Of a DNA stretch of 64,000 bases, positions 15,883 through 23,977 are shown piece after piece (the first letter of the stretch is position 1; each line of letters opens with the position of its first letter). The notes under the pieces are model-generated. The model had not been told where the DNA came from, searched no databases, and worked only from the letters and a program-made list of their open reading frames with translations. This DNA comes from CAYLLT01 sp964384465 (GTDB taxonomy: Bacteria; Planctomycetota; Phycisphaerae; UBA1845; PWPN01), in NCBI GenBank assembly GCA_964384465.1, contig CAYLLT010000012.1:8706-72705 (forward strand), given 5' to 3'. Both the position numbers and the translations under genes were made by a program.

Positions 15883-17919
15883 TCAGTAATCCGAGAGCAC
15901 TCGCGGCGGAATGGCCACACGCAACGCATTGGCAATCACCACGACATCGATGACCTCCTGTGTGATCGCTCCGGCCACCGGAGGCAGGTAACCCGCCGCG
16001 GCGAGCAGCATGCCGATCAAGCTCATCGCCATCCCGCCGATCGCACTCTGCAATGCGATGGACCGCATCCGTCGGCCGATGTGCATCAGTTCATCCACCC
16101 GTTGAAGCGAGCTTTCCAGGATGACCGCTCCCGCCGCTTCCGTAGTAATGTCGCTGTTCTGGCCGAAGGCGATGCCCACCGTGGCGGCCGTGAGGGCGGG
16201 GGCGTCATTGATCCCGTCGCCCAGGAAGACGGTATTGTTTCGCCCGGTCTCCGCGCGCACCAGCTCCAGCTTCTGTTCTGGACTCTGGCCGGCGTGGACT
16301 TCTTTGATTCCGACTCTCTCAGCCAGGTAGCGCACCTCGGACTCCCGATCACCGGAGACCAGCAGCACGCGGTCGAAGCTGTGACGTCCCTTGAGATGAC
16401 GGATGAATGGTTTTCCCTCCGCTCGCGGTTCGTCGCGGAAGCAGCAGGTTCCAGCGTAAGAATCATCAATAACAACGATGCATTCCATTCCTCCCGCCAG
16501 CGGCGGCATCGCGTCCGCCAGTTCAGGCCGCTCGGCAGCGAGCTTCTTGCGGCTGGTGACCTGGACCAGCCGCCCGTTGACGACGCCGCGCAACCCTTCA
16601 CCGGGGCGCTCGCTGACCTCTCCGGCCTCCGCCAGAGACAGGCTGGCTTTGCGGGCGGAATCGAGTACTGCGGACGCGAGGGGATGACGGGAATATCGCT
16701 CGAGGCTGGCGACCAAAGTTAGAACATCTTCTATCGTGAAACCGGGCGCCGGGATCACTTCAGTCAGATGAGGCTGGCCGTAGGTGAGTGTGCCGGTTTT
16801 GTCGAACAGGGCCGTGCGACACGTTCCGATCTTCTCCAGCACGGCGGGATCTTTGATGATGATGCCGCGCCGCGCGGCCAGCGAGATCGAGCCGATGATC
16901 GCCACCGGGATGGCGATCAGCAGCGGGCACGGCGTCGCGACCACCAGCACGCCGAGGAAGCGCAGCGGTTGCCCGCTTACCGCCCAGGTCAGGAGCGCGA
17001 TCCCGACCGCGAGCGGGGTGTAGATCGCGCCGAGTTGATCGCCCAGCCGCCGCAGCCGCGGGCGGCGCTGCTCCGATTCCCGCATCACCCGCATGATCTT
17101 GGCATATCGCGAATCAATGGCCCGTTTCTCCGCCCGAATAGTCAGAGCCGCCTCTCCATTGATGGCGCCGGACAGCACACCCGCGCCGGGAACCTTGGAC
17201 ATGACGTAGGGTTCGCCCGTCAGATACGATTCGTCCATCGAACCGTGCCCTTCGACGACGACGCCATCGACGGGACAAATCTCGTGAGGGAAGATCACCA
17301 GCAGATCGCCGACCGCCACCTCGTCGAGCGGCAGGTCGGTAACCGCCCCCCCCTGTTTGCGGTGGGCATTGGAAGGCATTCGCCGGGCGAGCGCGTGCAG
17401 AACGGACGAAGCGCTGCGCACCGAGAAAGATTCGAGCGCTTGTCCGCCGGAAAGCATGAGCACCACCAGCGTGCCCGCCAGGTATTCACCCAGCAGTACG
17501 GACGTCACGATGGAAATGCCGGCCAGGAGATCGGAGCTGAACTCGCGACGCGCCAGTCGATGCAACAGGCCGAGGACGAGCGTGGTGCCGCCGAACGCCA
17601 ATGTGGCGAGCAATGGAAGCTCATACCAGGGAATACCCAACACAGCCGCAGATGTCCGAAAGCCGAAGCGGAGGACGATATGCAGCGCGATCGCGGCAAG
17701 ACTGAAGGAAGCAATGAGAGTTTCGATCGAGTAGTACGGCCTGGCAGCGGACTTGGAATGGGCCGATGGACCTGTCCGCACTTCACTCGCCGCGGAGGTT
17801 TGGGCCGTCGACGACCCTTCAGGAGTTCGGGTCAGCGGCCTGGTCAGCGCAGTGACGACGCAACCCACACCCCCTCGCAACATGAGAACCAGGCCTTTCA
17901 TCATGCCAGCGGACGCCAT
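15883..17919 (-). CDS. P1B-type heavy-metal-transporting ATPase
   Basis: Membrane pump that uses ATP to move a transition metal. About 678 residues; start uncertain (GTG 17922, ATG 17919 or ATG 17904, none with a clear ribosome site). Landmarks are TGEP (actuator, about 234), ATPCPLLIAIP (about 328-338) as the intramembrane metal motif, DKTGT with the phosphorylated Asp (about 373), HP in SRHPLASAV, and GDGINDAP near the C-terminus. The TPC motif differs from CPC copper pumps; TPC is reported for P1B-5 Ni/Fe-type pumps, so nickel or iron are candidates. It has no N-terminal CxxC metal-binding domain. The N-terminal tail contains a palindromic insert (EGSSTAQT). It is the third gene of a probable operon. 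Confidence 0.88.
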   Translation of the reverse strand: MASAGMMKGLVLMLRGGVGCVVTALTRPLTRTPEGSSTAQTSAASEVRTGPSAHSKSAARPYYSIETLIASFSLAAIALHIVLRFGFRTSAAVLGIPWYELPLLATLAFGGTTLVLGLLHRLARREFSSDLLAGISIVTSVLLGEYLAGTLVVLMLSGGQALESFSVRSASSVLHALARRMPSNAHRKQGGAVTDLPLDEVAVGDLLVIFPHEICPVDGVVVEGHGSMDESYLTGEPYVMSKVPGAGVLSGAINGEAALTIRAEKRAIDSRYAKIMRVMRESEQRRPRLRRLGDQLGAIYTPLAVGIALLTWAVSGQPLRFLGVLVVATPCPLLIAIPVAIIGSISLAARRGIIIKDPAVLEKIGTCRTALFDKTGTLTYGQPHLTEVIPAPGFTIEDVLTLVASLERYSRHPLASAVLDSARKASLSLAEAGEVSERPGEGLRGVVNGRLVQVTSRKKLAAERPELADAMPPLAGGMECIVVIDDSYAGTCCFRDEPRAEGKPFIRHLKGRHSFDRVLLVSGDRESEVRYLAERVGIKEVHAGQSPEQKLELVRAETGRNNTVFLGDGINDAPALTAATVGIAFGQNSDITTEAAGAVILESSLQRVDELMHIGRRMRSIALQSAIGGMAMSLIGMLLAAAGYLPPVAGAITQEVIDVVVIANALRVAIPPRVLSDY
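17802..17817. repeat. Dispersed palindrome, copy 3 (variant)
   Basis: GGGCCGTCGACGACCC differs by one base from the 16-bp palindrome. It lies in the cytoplasmic N-terminal tail of the P-ATPase and is read as GSSTAQ. Confidence 0.8.
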
Positions 17920-17939
17920 CACTGCATGATAATGGGGAT

Positions 17940-18242
17940 TTACCCAACGGGAAAAGCTGGCATTCCCTTGTCTTCAGTTACCACCAGCGTATCGCATCCA
18001 AAATGGGCGCGCTCCACGCCCGACTCCGGCCGATCGAGATACCATTGACCATCCGCCCAGAAGCGGTACCGAAAAACGCCGGGATCAAGCCTCACCCTGC
18101 ATACCCACTCCCCCGCGGGGGTTCGCGTCATGAGCAGCGCGATATCCCGCCATTCATTGAGATCGCCCACCAGAAGCACCCGCTGTGCCCGAGGGCGGAA
18201 GAAGCGGAACTCGAACTCGCCGTTTTCCTGTCGAACCACCAT
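17940..18242 (-). CDS. Small CBM48/AMPK-glycogen-binding-domain protein
   Basis: 100 residues forming a single carbohydrate-binding module of the isoamylase-N/AMPK-beta type. FRFFRPRAQRVLLVGDLNEW (about 12-31) is the typical opening, and FRYRFWADGQWYLDRP (about 57-72) supplies the glycan-stacking aromatics. There is no catalytic domain or signal peptide, so it is a free-standing cytoplasmic module. It probably binds glycogen or senses it for a partner. It lies 17-21 bp upstream of the P-ATPase and 36 bp after a small membrane protein, all on one strand. Confidence 0.8.
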   Translation of the reverse strand: MVVRQENGEFEFRFFRPRAQRVLLVGDLNEWRDIALLMTRTPAGEWVCRVRLDPGVFRYRFWADGQWYLDRPESGVERAHFGCDTLVVTEDKGMPAFPVG

Positions 18243-18278
18243 GACCGTAACCCGTAAGCCAACGAAAGGAATCCGCCA

Positions 18279-18617
18279 TCACTGCGCAATCGAAGCATAC
18301 TCTGACCCGGGTTCGAGCAGGTAATCTCCATCGCTGAGCGGGCTTACCAGAACGGGCTTACCCGGTTCAAGCCGCTCTGCTACGCTGAACGCCCACGCCA
18401 GGTTAGCATACTGACCGATCCGCCACAGGTTCCAGCGGTATGCGCTCGCCATCGCCAGCATCACCACCAGCAGTGTCATAACCACGGAGCGAACCACAAG
18501 CTTGAGCTTTGAAGCCGGTCGTACGTGCCCAGCCGCACGGGACGTGGTGTGCGGCTTTCCGTTGCTTTTGTGTCTTACCACCCGATCCGGCAATCTGTGT
18601 ACGCCAAGTGTGCTCAT
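18279..18617 (-). CDS. Small single-span membrane protein of unknown function
   Basis: 112 residues from ATG 18617, chosen because AGGAG lies seven bases upstream. One membrane helix is visible (VVRSVVMTLLVVMLAMASAY, about 44-63) after a basic N-terminal tail. A C-terminal part of about 45 residues contains EPGKPVLVSPLSDGDYLLEPGS. Family not recognised. It leads a three-gene operon with the CBM48 protein and the P-ATPase, preceded by a sigma-54-like promoter. Confidence 0.6.
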   Translation of the reverse strand: MSTLGVHRLPDRVVRHKSNGKPHTTSRAAGHVRPASKLKLVVRSVVMTLLVVMLAMASAYRWNLWRIGQYANLAWAFSVAERLEPGKPVLVSPLSDGDYLLEPGSEYASIAQ

Positions 18618-18667
18618 GACCATTCTCCTGATCCATGATAGAGACGGAGATACCCCTACGAGTATCC

Positions 18668-18683
18668 TGCATGCCTGGTGCCG
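18668..18683 (-). promoter_or_regulatory. Sigma-54 promoter for membrane protein-CBM48-P-ATPase operon
   Basis: Minus-strand CGGCACCAGGCATGCA has GG-N10-GC and two mismatches to TGGCAC-N5-TTGCW. It has the same -24 and -12 bases as the site before the oxidoreductase operon at 23018. Predicted start is near 18657, 40 bp before ATG 18617. Confidence 0.6.
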
Positions 18684-19199
18684 GGAGACCTCTCAACGTT
18701 TTCGGTCCAGTTTGCCCCATGAAACTCGATATTGGGTGGATGCCTGTCGTCAACTGGCCCAGCGCGTGTGCGAAATCACCCCGCGCAAACGCCGCAAGTT
18801 TGGTTTTTACGCCTATTTTGGCGGTTAGCGGGCACGGCACTGCTTCAGAACGGCTGCTGCCGACACGATCTCGGCATCTTTGAGAGATTCGGCCCCCATT
18901 TTCGAAAAACTTCCGTCGCGGCACCTGAATTGCTAGTGGTTTATTGGGCGTCAACGTGTAGGCGTTCGACGCAGATCATCGAGGTCCGACGGCCGCAGCG
19001 CTCCAGAGATGTAGCATCTGCGGGTGGGGTTTTCCTGCGCTGTCGGTCGTCGGGAAAACAATGGTCGATCTGATGATCGGCCTGCCTCATACACGGGAGC
19101 TTTCAACAAAAGTCTCTAAGCCAGAGCGGATCAGCAATCTCTGTTGCAAATCCCCCCATCTCCGGCCCGACACAGAGGATCGTTGATCCGCGACTTAAT
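18684..19199. other. Gene-poor region, possible structured RNA
   Basis: 516 bp in which I see no convincing protein. Its open frames have arbitrary composition and no ribosome sites. It is followed on the + strand by a strong terminator hairpin (19200-19248). The stretch from about 19020 contains complementary segments (GTTTTCC with GGAAAAC at 19029-19060), so a small RNA ending at that terminator is possible. Confidence 0.3.
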
Positions 19200-19248
19200 C
19201 CGCATCGCCCTCGCCGTTCAAGACGGGAGGGCGATGCGGTTCTTTTTT
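19200..19248 (+). terminator. Intrinsic terminator with no obvious upstream + strand gene
   Basis: A 13-bp stem, CCGCATCGCCCTC (19200-19212) with its complement at 19227-19239, is followed by TTCTTTTTT. The T-run is only on the + strand, so it terminates rightward transcripts. It lies 44 bp beyond the stop of the leftward sigma-54 activator gene, where it has no U-tract in that gene's direction. Confidence 0.75.
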
Positions 19249-19291
19249 CGAAAGTCCAAAGCCAAAAACCGAAAGCTGAGGTTTCGACTTT

Positions 19292-20653
19292 TTAGAGCAG
19301 GCCGTGCTTTTCGAGGCGGTAGCGGAAGGTGTCGCGTGACATGTTGAGCAGCTTGGCGGCCCGGGTCTGATTTCCGTCCGCCACCCCGAGTGCCTGCTTG
19401 AGCAGCTTGAGTTCAAGCTGCTCGAAGTCGATCCCGCCGGCCGGCAGATCGAGACCGGTCAGGTGTTCATGGCCGGACGGCCCATTCCGGCCCAGCATCA
19501 GATCATCGGAGGTAACTACTTCTCCCTTGCAGAGCAGGACGGCCCGCTCGATCACGTTCCGCAGCTCGCGGACGTTCCCGGGCCAGGTATAGTGTCGCAG
19601 CCTTTCGTAGGCGCCCTCCTCGATGCCGGTTATCGGTTTCTTGAACTCGCGGGAGAACCGGCTGGCGAAGTGCTGGGCCAGCAGGCACACGTCGTCGCCG
19701 CGTTCGCGCAATGCCGGCAGGTAGATCGGCACGACGTTCAGGCGATAGAGCAGGTCCTCACGAAACGCGCCGCTTTCGATCGCCTTGTCGATATTGCGGT
19801 TGGTCGCGGCGATGACCCGCACATCAACGTTGATCTCGCTCGTTCCACCCACCCGGCGGAACTTGCGGTTCTCCAGGAAGTGCAACAGCTTGGCCTGAAG
19901 CTTGGGCGGCATGTCTCCGACTTCATCGAGGAAAACCGTGCCTCCATCCGCCAGCTCGAACAGCCCCTTCTTCTGCGTCCTGGCGTCGGTGAAGGAACCT
20001 TTCTCGTGGCCGAACAGCTCGCTTTCCAGCAGGGTTTCGGAGATGGCGGTGCAGGTGATGTTCATGAACGGACGCGGGGCACGGCTGGAATTAAAATGAA
20101 TGACGGCGGCGATCAGATCCTTGCCGGTCCCGGTCTCGCCCCGCAGGAACACGGTTGAAGTATTGCTCTTGGCCACACCGTTGATCAACTCGAAAAGCTG
20201 CAACATCCGCGGATGCTGGCCGATGATGCGGTCAAAGCCGTAGTCGTGCTCCAATTGCCGGCGCAGCTCGCGCACTTCACGCCGCAGCTTGGTCGTTTCC
20301 AGCGCCTTTTCCGCCGCCAGCAACATCTCCTCCATCTGGAACGGCTTGGCGATGTAATCGTACGCTCCGAGCTTGATGGCCTCGACCGCATTCTCGATTT
20401 TGCTGTAGGCGGTCATCATGATGACGACGACGTCCTGGTCCGTCTCGCGGAGTTTGCGCAGCACGTCCAGACCGGTCATATCCGGCAGCCGGTAGTCCAG
20501 CAGGATGAGATCGAAGAGATGCGACTCCAGCTCTTCCAGCGCGGCACTGCCGGTCTCGGCCTCCGTGATCTGGTAACCGCGCTCCTGGAGTTTCTGACGC
20601 AGCGACCAGCGGATCAGGCTCTCGTCCTCAATAATCAACACGCGGATGCTCAT
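19292..20653 (-). CDS. NtrC-family sigma-54-dependent response regulator
   Basis: 453 residues from ATG 20653. It has a receiver domain (1-120) with phospho-acceptor D53 in ILLDYRLPD and the conserved Lys in AKPF. An AAA+ domain follows with Walker A GETGTGKD (about 170), the sigma-54 contact loop, and Walker B GGTVFLDEVGDM. A C-terminal Fis-type helix-turn-helix is NQTRAAKLLNMSRDTFRYRL. The contact loop reads GSFTDA rather than GAFTGA, an unusual form at a position needed for sigma-54 contact. It acts with the adjacent sensor kinase (75-bp gap). The likely targets are the sigma-54 promoters listed in this window. Confidence 0.93.
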   Translation of the reverse strand: MSIRVLIIEDESLIRWSLRQKLQERGYQITEAETGSAALEELESHLFDLILLDYRLPDMTGLDVLRKLRETDQDVVVIMMTAYSKIENAVEAIKLGAYDYIAKPFQMEEMLLAAEKALETTKLRREVRELRRQLEHDYGFDRIIGQHPRMLQLFELINGVAKSNTSTVFLRGETGTGKDLIAAVIHFNSSRAPRPFMNITCTAISETLLESELFGHEKGSFTDARTQKKGLFELADGGTVFLDEVGDMPPKLQAKLLHFLENRKFRRVGGTSEINVDVRVIAATNRNIDKAIESGAFREDLLYRLNVVPIYLPALRERGDDVCLLAQHFASRFSREFKKPITGIEEGAYERLRHYTWPGNVRELRNVIERAVLLCKGEVVTSDDLMLGRNGPSGHEHLTGLDLPAGGIDFEQLELKLLKQALGVADGNQTRAAKLLNMSRDTFRYRLEKHGLL

Positions 20654-20727
20654 GGCACCGATTCCTGCGAGTTGTATTGCCAATTTTCGATTTCCGATTT
20701 GAAAACCAGCCTTCGCCTCGTTGTCTA

Positions 20728-21936
20728 TCAATCGGAATTTGGAAATTGGCAATCGACAATCGGAAGATCGACGATCACCGTTGTCCCAACACCCATTTTG
20801 CTCTCCAAACTCATGGACCCGCCGTGGGCCTCCACAATTTTTCTACAGATGGGCAGACCCAGGCCGGTCCCCTTCGCCTTGGTGGTAAAAAATGGTTCCA
20901 GCGCCTGGGTACACGTGGCCTGATCCATCCCGTGGCCTTCATCGGCCATCACCAGGCGAACGCAACTGTCGCGGGACAGCAGCGAAATTTGGATACTCCC
21001 GCCTGGCTGACAGGCATGGGCCGCGTTGAAGAGCAAATTCATCACCAACTGCTCGATCTGCCCTGCGTCGGCCAGAACGCGCGGCAATCCCTCCTCCTCG
21101 TCCAGTGCCACATGGAGCCGGCGCAGCAGCGGGACGTCACGGTTGAGGTTCAAGACCGCCTGCACCACACCCGCCAGGTTGCACGGTTTGAGTTCCGGCG
21201 GCTTGGGCCGGGCGTATACCAGCAGGTCCTTGACGGCCGCATCCAGCCGATCGATCTGGCCCAGGATCTCCCGAATCACCTGCCGGTGCGGGTCGGCCGG
21301 GGCCATCCCGTCGCGAATCACCTGAATCGCGCCGCTGATGCCCGCCAGCGGGTTCTTGATCTCGTGGGCTAGCGAGGCCGCCAACTGGCCGATCTGGGCC
21401 AGATGCTCAGACTGCGTCAGACGCTCCTCGACCACCTGCCGCTCTTCATGCCGGATCTGCGTAGAGTAGCTCTCCTTGTAAGACTGGAGCATGATGGCCA
21501 GTTCCATCGTCAGGAGCTTGTGCAACGAGTTCAAATCCGCCTGGACATCCCGGCCCGGCGCCGAGTCCCGCAGGAGGACCAGACTGAGCTGCTGCCATAC
21601 GACCTCCATGGCGGTCATCATGTAGTGCTGAGGCAAGTTGACCCGGACGTGCGAATGCCCGATGGCCAGTCGCTTCTGGTAGTAGGCGTCGTCGTACCGG
21701 CCGGAGAAGAGTTCTTCCAACCATCCTGCGAAGATTTGGCGTTGCCGGGCCATCTGCTCCTCTCCTCCGTTGAAGACCAACCGCGCACGCGGATCTTCAA
21801 ACAGCCACCGGTAAAAAGCCTCGACCACCGCCCCCAGCGCAGGATAAATGACCTGCGTGAGTGAGCGGATTCGCTCGGCGTCAGATTCCAGAAAGCCGAC
21901 GCGATACTTCATCTCATCGAAGAAAGAGTCTGCCAT
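20728..21936 (-). CDS. Globin-coupled (protoglobin-type) sensor histidine kinase
   Basis: 402 residues from ATG 21936; no strong ribosome site precedes it, and longer frames contain repeats. Residues 1-160 resemble a protoglobin sensor domain. HSHVRVNLPQHYMM (94-107) fits the F-helix region, with H96 the probable proximal heme ligand. Such domains bind O2, CO or NO. A cytoplasmic dimerisation/phospho-acceptor domain follows with LAHEIKNPLAGI (H191), then N-box LMNLLFNAAHA, and G boxes DEGHGM and GTGLGLPICRKIVEAHGG. There is no membrane segment. It is encoded immediately before its NtrC-type partner, so oxygen or NO input to a sigma-54 regulon is the natural inference. Confidence 0.85.
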   Translation of the reverse strand: MADSFFDEMKYRVGFLESDAERIRSLTQVIYPALGAVVEAFYRWLFEDPRARLVFNGGEEQMARQRQIFAGWLEELFSGRYDDAYYQKRLAIGHSHVRVNLPQHYMMTAMEVVWQQLSLVLLRDSAPGRDVQADLNSLHKLLTMELAIMLQSYKESYSTQIRHEERQVVEERLTQSEHLAQIGQLAASLAHEIKNPLAGISGAIQVIRDGMAPADPHRQVIREILGQIDRLDAAVKDLLVYARPKPPELKPCNLAGVVQAVLNLNRDVPLLRRLHVALDEEEGLPRVLADAGQIEQLVMNLLFNAAHACQPGGSIQISLLSRDSCVRLVMADEGHGMDQATCTQALEPFFTTKAKGTGLGLPICRKIVEAHGGSMSLESKMGVGTTVIVDLPIVDCQFPNSD

Positions 21937-22359
21937 GACCGCATTATAAGTTGCTAGTGGCCAATATGATACGGTCCGTCGCAAGGTCGGGAGGTCCCTG
22001 CCGTCGGCAGGCGCGGCTCTGGCACGTCGCTCGCGGGTAGGTGTCGGCGGCGGCTTGCTTTCCGCCGAGCGTTTTGAAGTTCGGATGCGCCGATTCATAT
22101 CCATTGGCTTGCGGACCTTCATGCCGTGTTCGCTCGAATGCTCGCTCGTGCATCCGCCGTACCAGAAGGGCTCACGCTTCAAGCCCCGCCGAAGCCCGCC
22201 TGCGGCGGGCATATTGCGGCATTTCCCGCAGTCCTGTGTCGTTTGGCCGAAGCTCTTGAATGACAGATGCCGACTGCGATCTCGAGACAGATCGCGCCGG
22301 CATCGCCTGCGGAGCCGGTTTGTGACAAACCGGTTCTGTTGAACAGTGCCACGCTCAAC
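21937..22359. repeat. Repeat-rich intergenic region
   Basis: 423 bp without a credible gene. Several short palindromes crowd it: GCCCGCCTGCGGCGGGC (22194-22210), CGATCT-N6-AGATCG (about 22278-22295) and ACCGGTTTGTGACAAACCGGT (about 22315-22335). I saw no terminator T-run next to them. Probably an accumulation of REP-like elements. Confidence 0.5.
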
Positions 22360-22719
22360 TTATCCGGCTGGGTCGTCGACGACCCGGGTCGTCGACGACC
22401 CTTCCTTGTATAACTCCTCCTCGATGATTTCCACGACCATCGGGAAGTACATGCTGAGTCCGCAATCCAGCGCGTCACGTCGTAAACATCGTCCGTCCGG
22501 ATGCTGTTCACAGGTGGCGCAGATGATGGTGCGAAGGCGATCCAGATATGGATCGATCGAGTAGTCTCGGATACTGCTGACAATCTCGATTATTTCGTCC
22601 AGGCGCGCAAAGATCGGACAGCCCCCCAGATTGCAGGAGCCATCCGGTAGCGTGGCGTAGCAGTTCGCACACACCCGCTCGCGTAATTTCTTCTCGATGT
22701 TTTCTCGAAGTGTTGCCAT
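22360..22719 (-). CDS. Small cysteine-rich protein (metal or Fe-S binding?), C-terminus extended by a repeat
   Basis: 119 residues, not recognised. Two cysteine groups are visible, CANCYATLPDGSCNLGGC (17-34) and CATCEQHPDGRC plus a further Cys (about 67-85). Both have CxxC followed by a PDG-x-C element, which looks like an internal duplication and suggests zinc or Fe-S binding. The last residues, EGSSTTRVVDDPAG, are encoded by two tandem copies of the 16-bp palindrome, so the original stop has been displaced. A weaker sigma-54-like site lies 74 bp upstream, divergent from the oxidoreductase promoter. Confidence 0.7.
   Translation of the reverse strand: MATLRENIEKKLRERVCANCYATLPDGSCNLGGCPIFARLDEIIEIVSSIRDYSIDPYLDRLRTIICATCEQHPDGRCLRRDALDCGLSMYFPMVVEIIEEELYKEGSSTTRVVDDPAG
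22370..22401. repeat. Dispersed palindrome, tandem copies 4a and 4b
   Basis: Two exact GGGTCGTCGACGACCC units abut at 22370-22385 and 22386-22401. The first is read as RVVDDP and the second as GSSTT at the C-terminus of the Cys-rich protein. This is the only tandem copy here. Confidence 0.9.
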
Positions 22720-22792
22720 GGCCGGCTACCCCGATGATTGACTCCCTCAGATGGGACGACCTTGACGGTCGTGGTCCACCATCAAAGCTCTA

Positions 22793-22808
22793 TGCATCTT
22801 CTATACCA
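22793..22808 (-). promoter_or_regulatory. Possible sigma-54 promoter for the Cys-rich protein gene
   Basis: Minus-strand TGGTATAGAAGATGCA has GG-N10-GC but three mismatches to consensus. Predicted start is near 22782, 63 bp before ATG 22719. It shares its upstream region with the divergent site at 23018. A perfect 12-bp palindrome GATGTGCACATC (22873-22884) lies between them and could bind a regulator. Confidence 0.4.
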
Positions 22809-23017
22809 GCATTGAACGTACGTCAGATAACAGAGAAATGCTCCGGCAGGCCACATCACCCCAGCGAATTCTGATGTGCACATCCGCAATGGATGTTCAC
22901 CATCTGCCCGATCGCACACCATAGTGGCATTTGACGCTGGTGTGGGTGTTGTGACACTATCCGCGACCGCGCCAATTTTCGGAACGCCAATTCAAACAGG
23001 TTTTTCCGCACTATCCC

Positions 23018-23033
23018 CGGCACACAACATGCA
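23018..23033 (+). promoter_or_regulatory. Sigma-54 promoter for the 2-oxoacid:ferredoxin oxidoreductase operon
   Basis: CGGCACACAACATGCA has GG-N10-GC and two mismatches to TGGCAC-N5-TTGCW. Predicted start is near 23045, 63 bp before the GTG at 23108. Nothing else resembling a promoter is visible in this 388-bp spacer. Confidence 0.6.
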
Positions 23034-23107
23034 ACGACGGTAAAGAGAAGAGTGGCTCTGCCGGAGTTGGTTTACAGATTCGAGCGGAAGCCAATTGGAG
23101 AGCCGAC

Positions 23108-23977
23108 GTGGTCCGGTTCCATAATGCGTTTGTCCGCGGCACGGGAGTAACACAGGTCCCGGAGGCCGAAGTCAACGGCCTCGCCGCCTTCCTGCTCGAA
23201 CAGCCGGTGGAAATTCTTCTGACGGCTCACGGTGCCCAGCGCGGCGGGGAGCCATTGCGCTATCCGGGTGTTGCGACGGCGCTGGCCCGGCGGAACATCC
23301 GTTCGCTGCTGGCCCTTAACAGTTCGTTGGACTGTGCCGCGGGAGCACTGAAGATGGCCCTGACGGGCTTGCCGCGAGACGCCGAATCCGCCCTTGACGA
23401 TGCCGGGCTGGCTTTCAATCTGCGCTACAGCATCTTCGCCGCCGCGGATGCGACCCTCTCGATTCAGGACGGGCACCTGATCGTCACCGACGCCGATACA
23501 CCGGGCCTTCCCATCCTAATCCCCAGAGTCGAACTTCGCGAAAGAGGGCGAGCGTACTTTTCGACGGATGCGCTCGCACGTCTGAGTTCATTGCCCATTG
23601 AGGGCATCTGCTTCTCGGATGGTTGCATTATTCCGCTTGCGCTCCAGCGCGAGGCCGGTGCGGTGATGGAGCCCGACACGGCACAATACCGCCTGCACAA
23701 GGGCGACTGGCGATCCACGCGCAAGCTCGATTTCGCCAAAGAGTTCTGCATTACATGCAGCAAGTGTTTCATTCATTGCCCGGAGAACGCCATCCTGCAC
23801 GCCATGTTCGATAAGACCGCCAAGGACGGCACGGGTATTCTCGGCATCGACTACGACCGCTGCACGGCCTGCGGGATATGCGTTTCCGTTTGCCCGGCGG
23901 ACCGCAGCGGATATCGCGCCTTGGTCATGATCGGCACGACCGCTGAGGCGACACGTGAGGTTCATCATGTCAGTTAA
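23108..23977 (+). CDS. Ferredoxin-like (PorD-type) subunit with a novel N-terminal domain
   Basis: 289 residues from GTG 23108; GGAG is seven bases upstream and fixes the start. The C-terminal third carries two [4Fe-4S] motifs, CITCSKCFIHCP (217-228) and CTACGICVSVCP (258-269), like the delta subunit of 2-oxoacid:ferredoxin oxidoreductases. The first ~200 residues are not PorD-like and I cannot place them; they contain LLTAHGAQRGGEPLRYPGVA and EGICFSDGCIIPLA. It overlaps the alpha-gamma gene by 11 bp, so it is probably a dedicated electron carrier or adaptor for that enzyme. Confidence 0.75.
   Translation: MVRFHNAFVRGTGVTQVPEAEVNGLAAFLLEQPVEILLTAHGAQRGGEPLRYPGVATALARRNIRSLLALNSSLDCAAGALKMALTGLPRDAESALDDAGLAFNLRYSIFAAADATLSIQDGHLIVTDADTPGLPILIPRVELRERGRAYFSTDALARLSSLPIEGICFSDGCIIPLALQREAGAVMEPDTAQYRLHKGDWRSTRKLDFAKEFCITCSKCFIHCPENAILHAMFDKTAKDGTGILGIDYDRCTACGICVSVCPADRSGYRALVMIGTTAEATREVHHVS

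Noticed and set aside
16768..18048. 426-residue + strand frame over the P-ATPase
   Set aside because: Antisense to a protein with all P-type ATPase signatures.
21937..22359. tRNA or structured RNA in the repeat-rich spacer
   Set aside because: Hairpins are short independent palindromes; no cloverleaf or conserved RNA core is visible.
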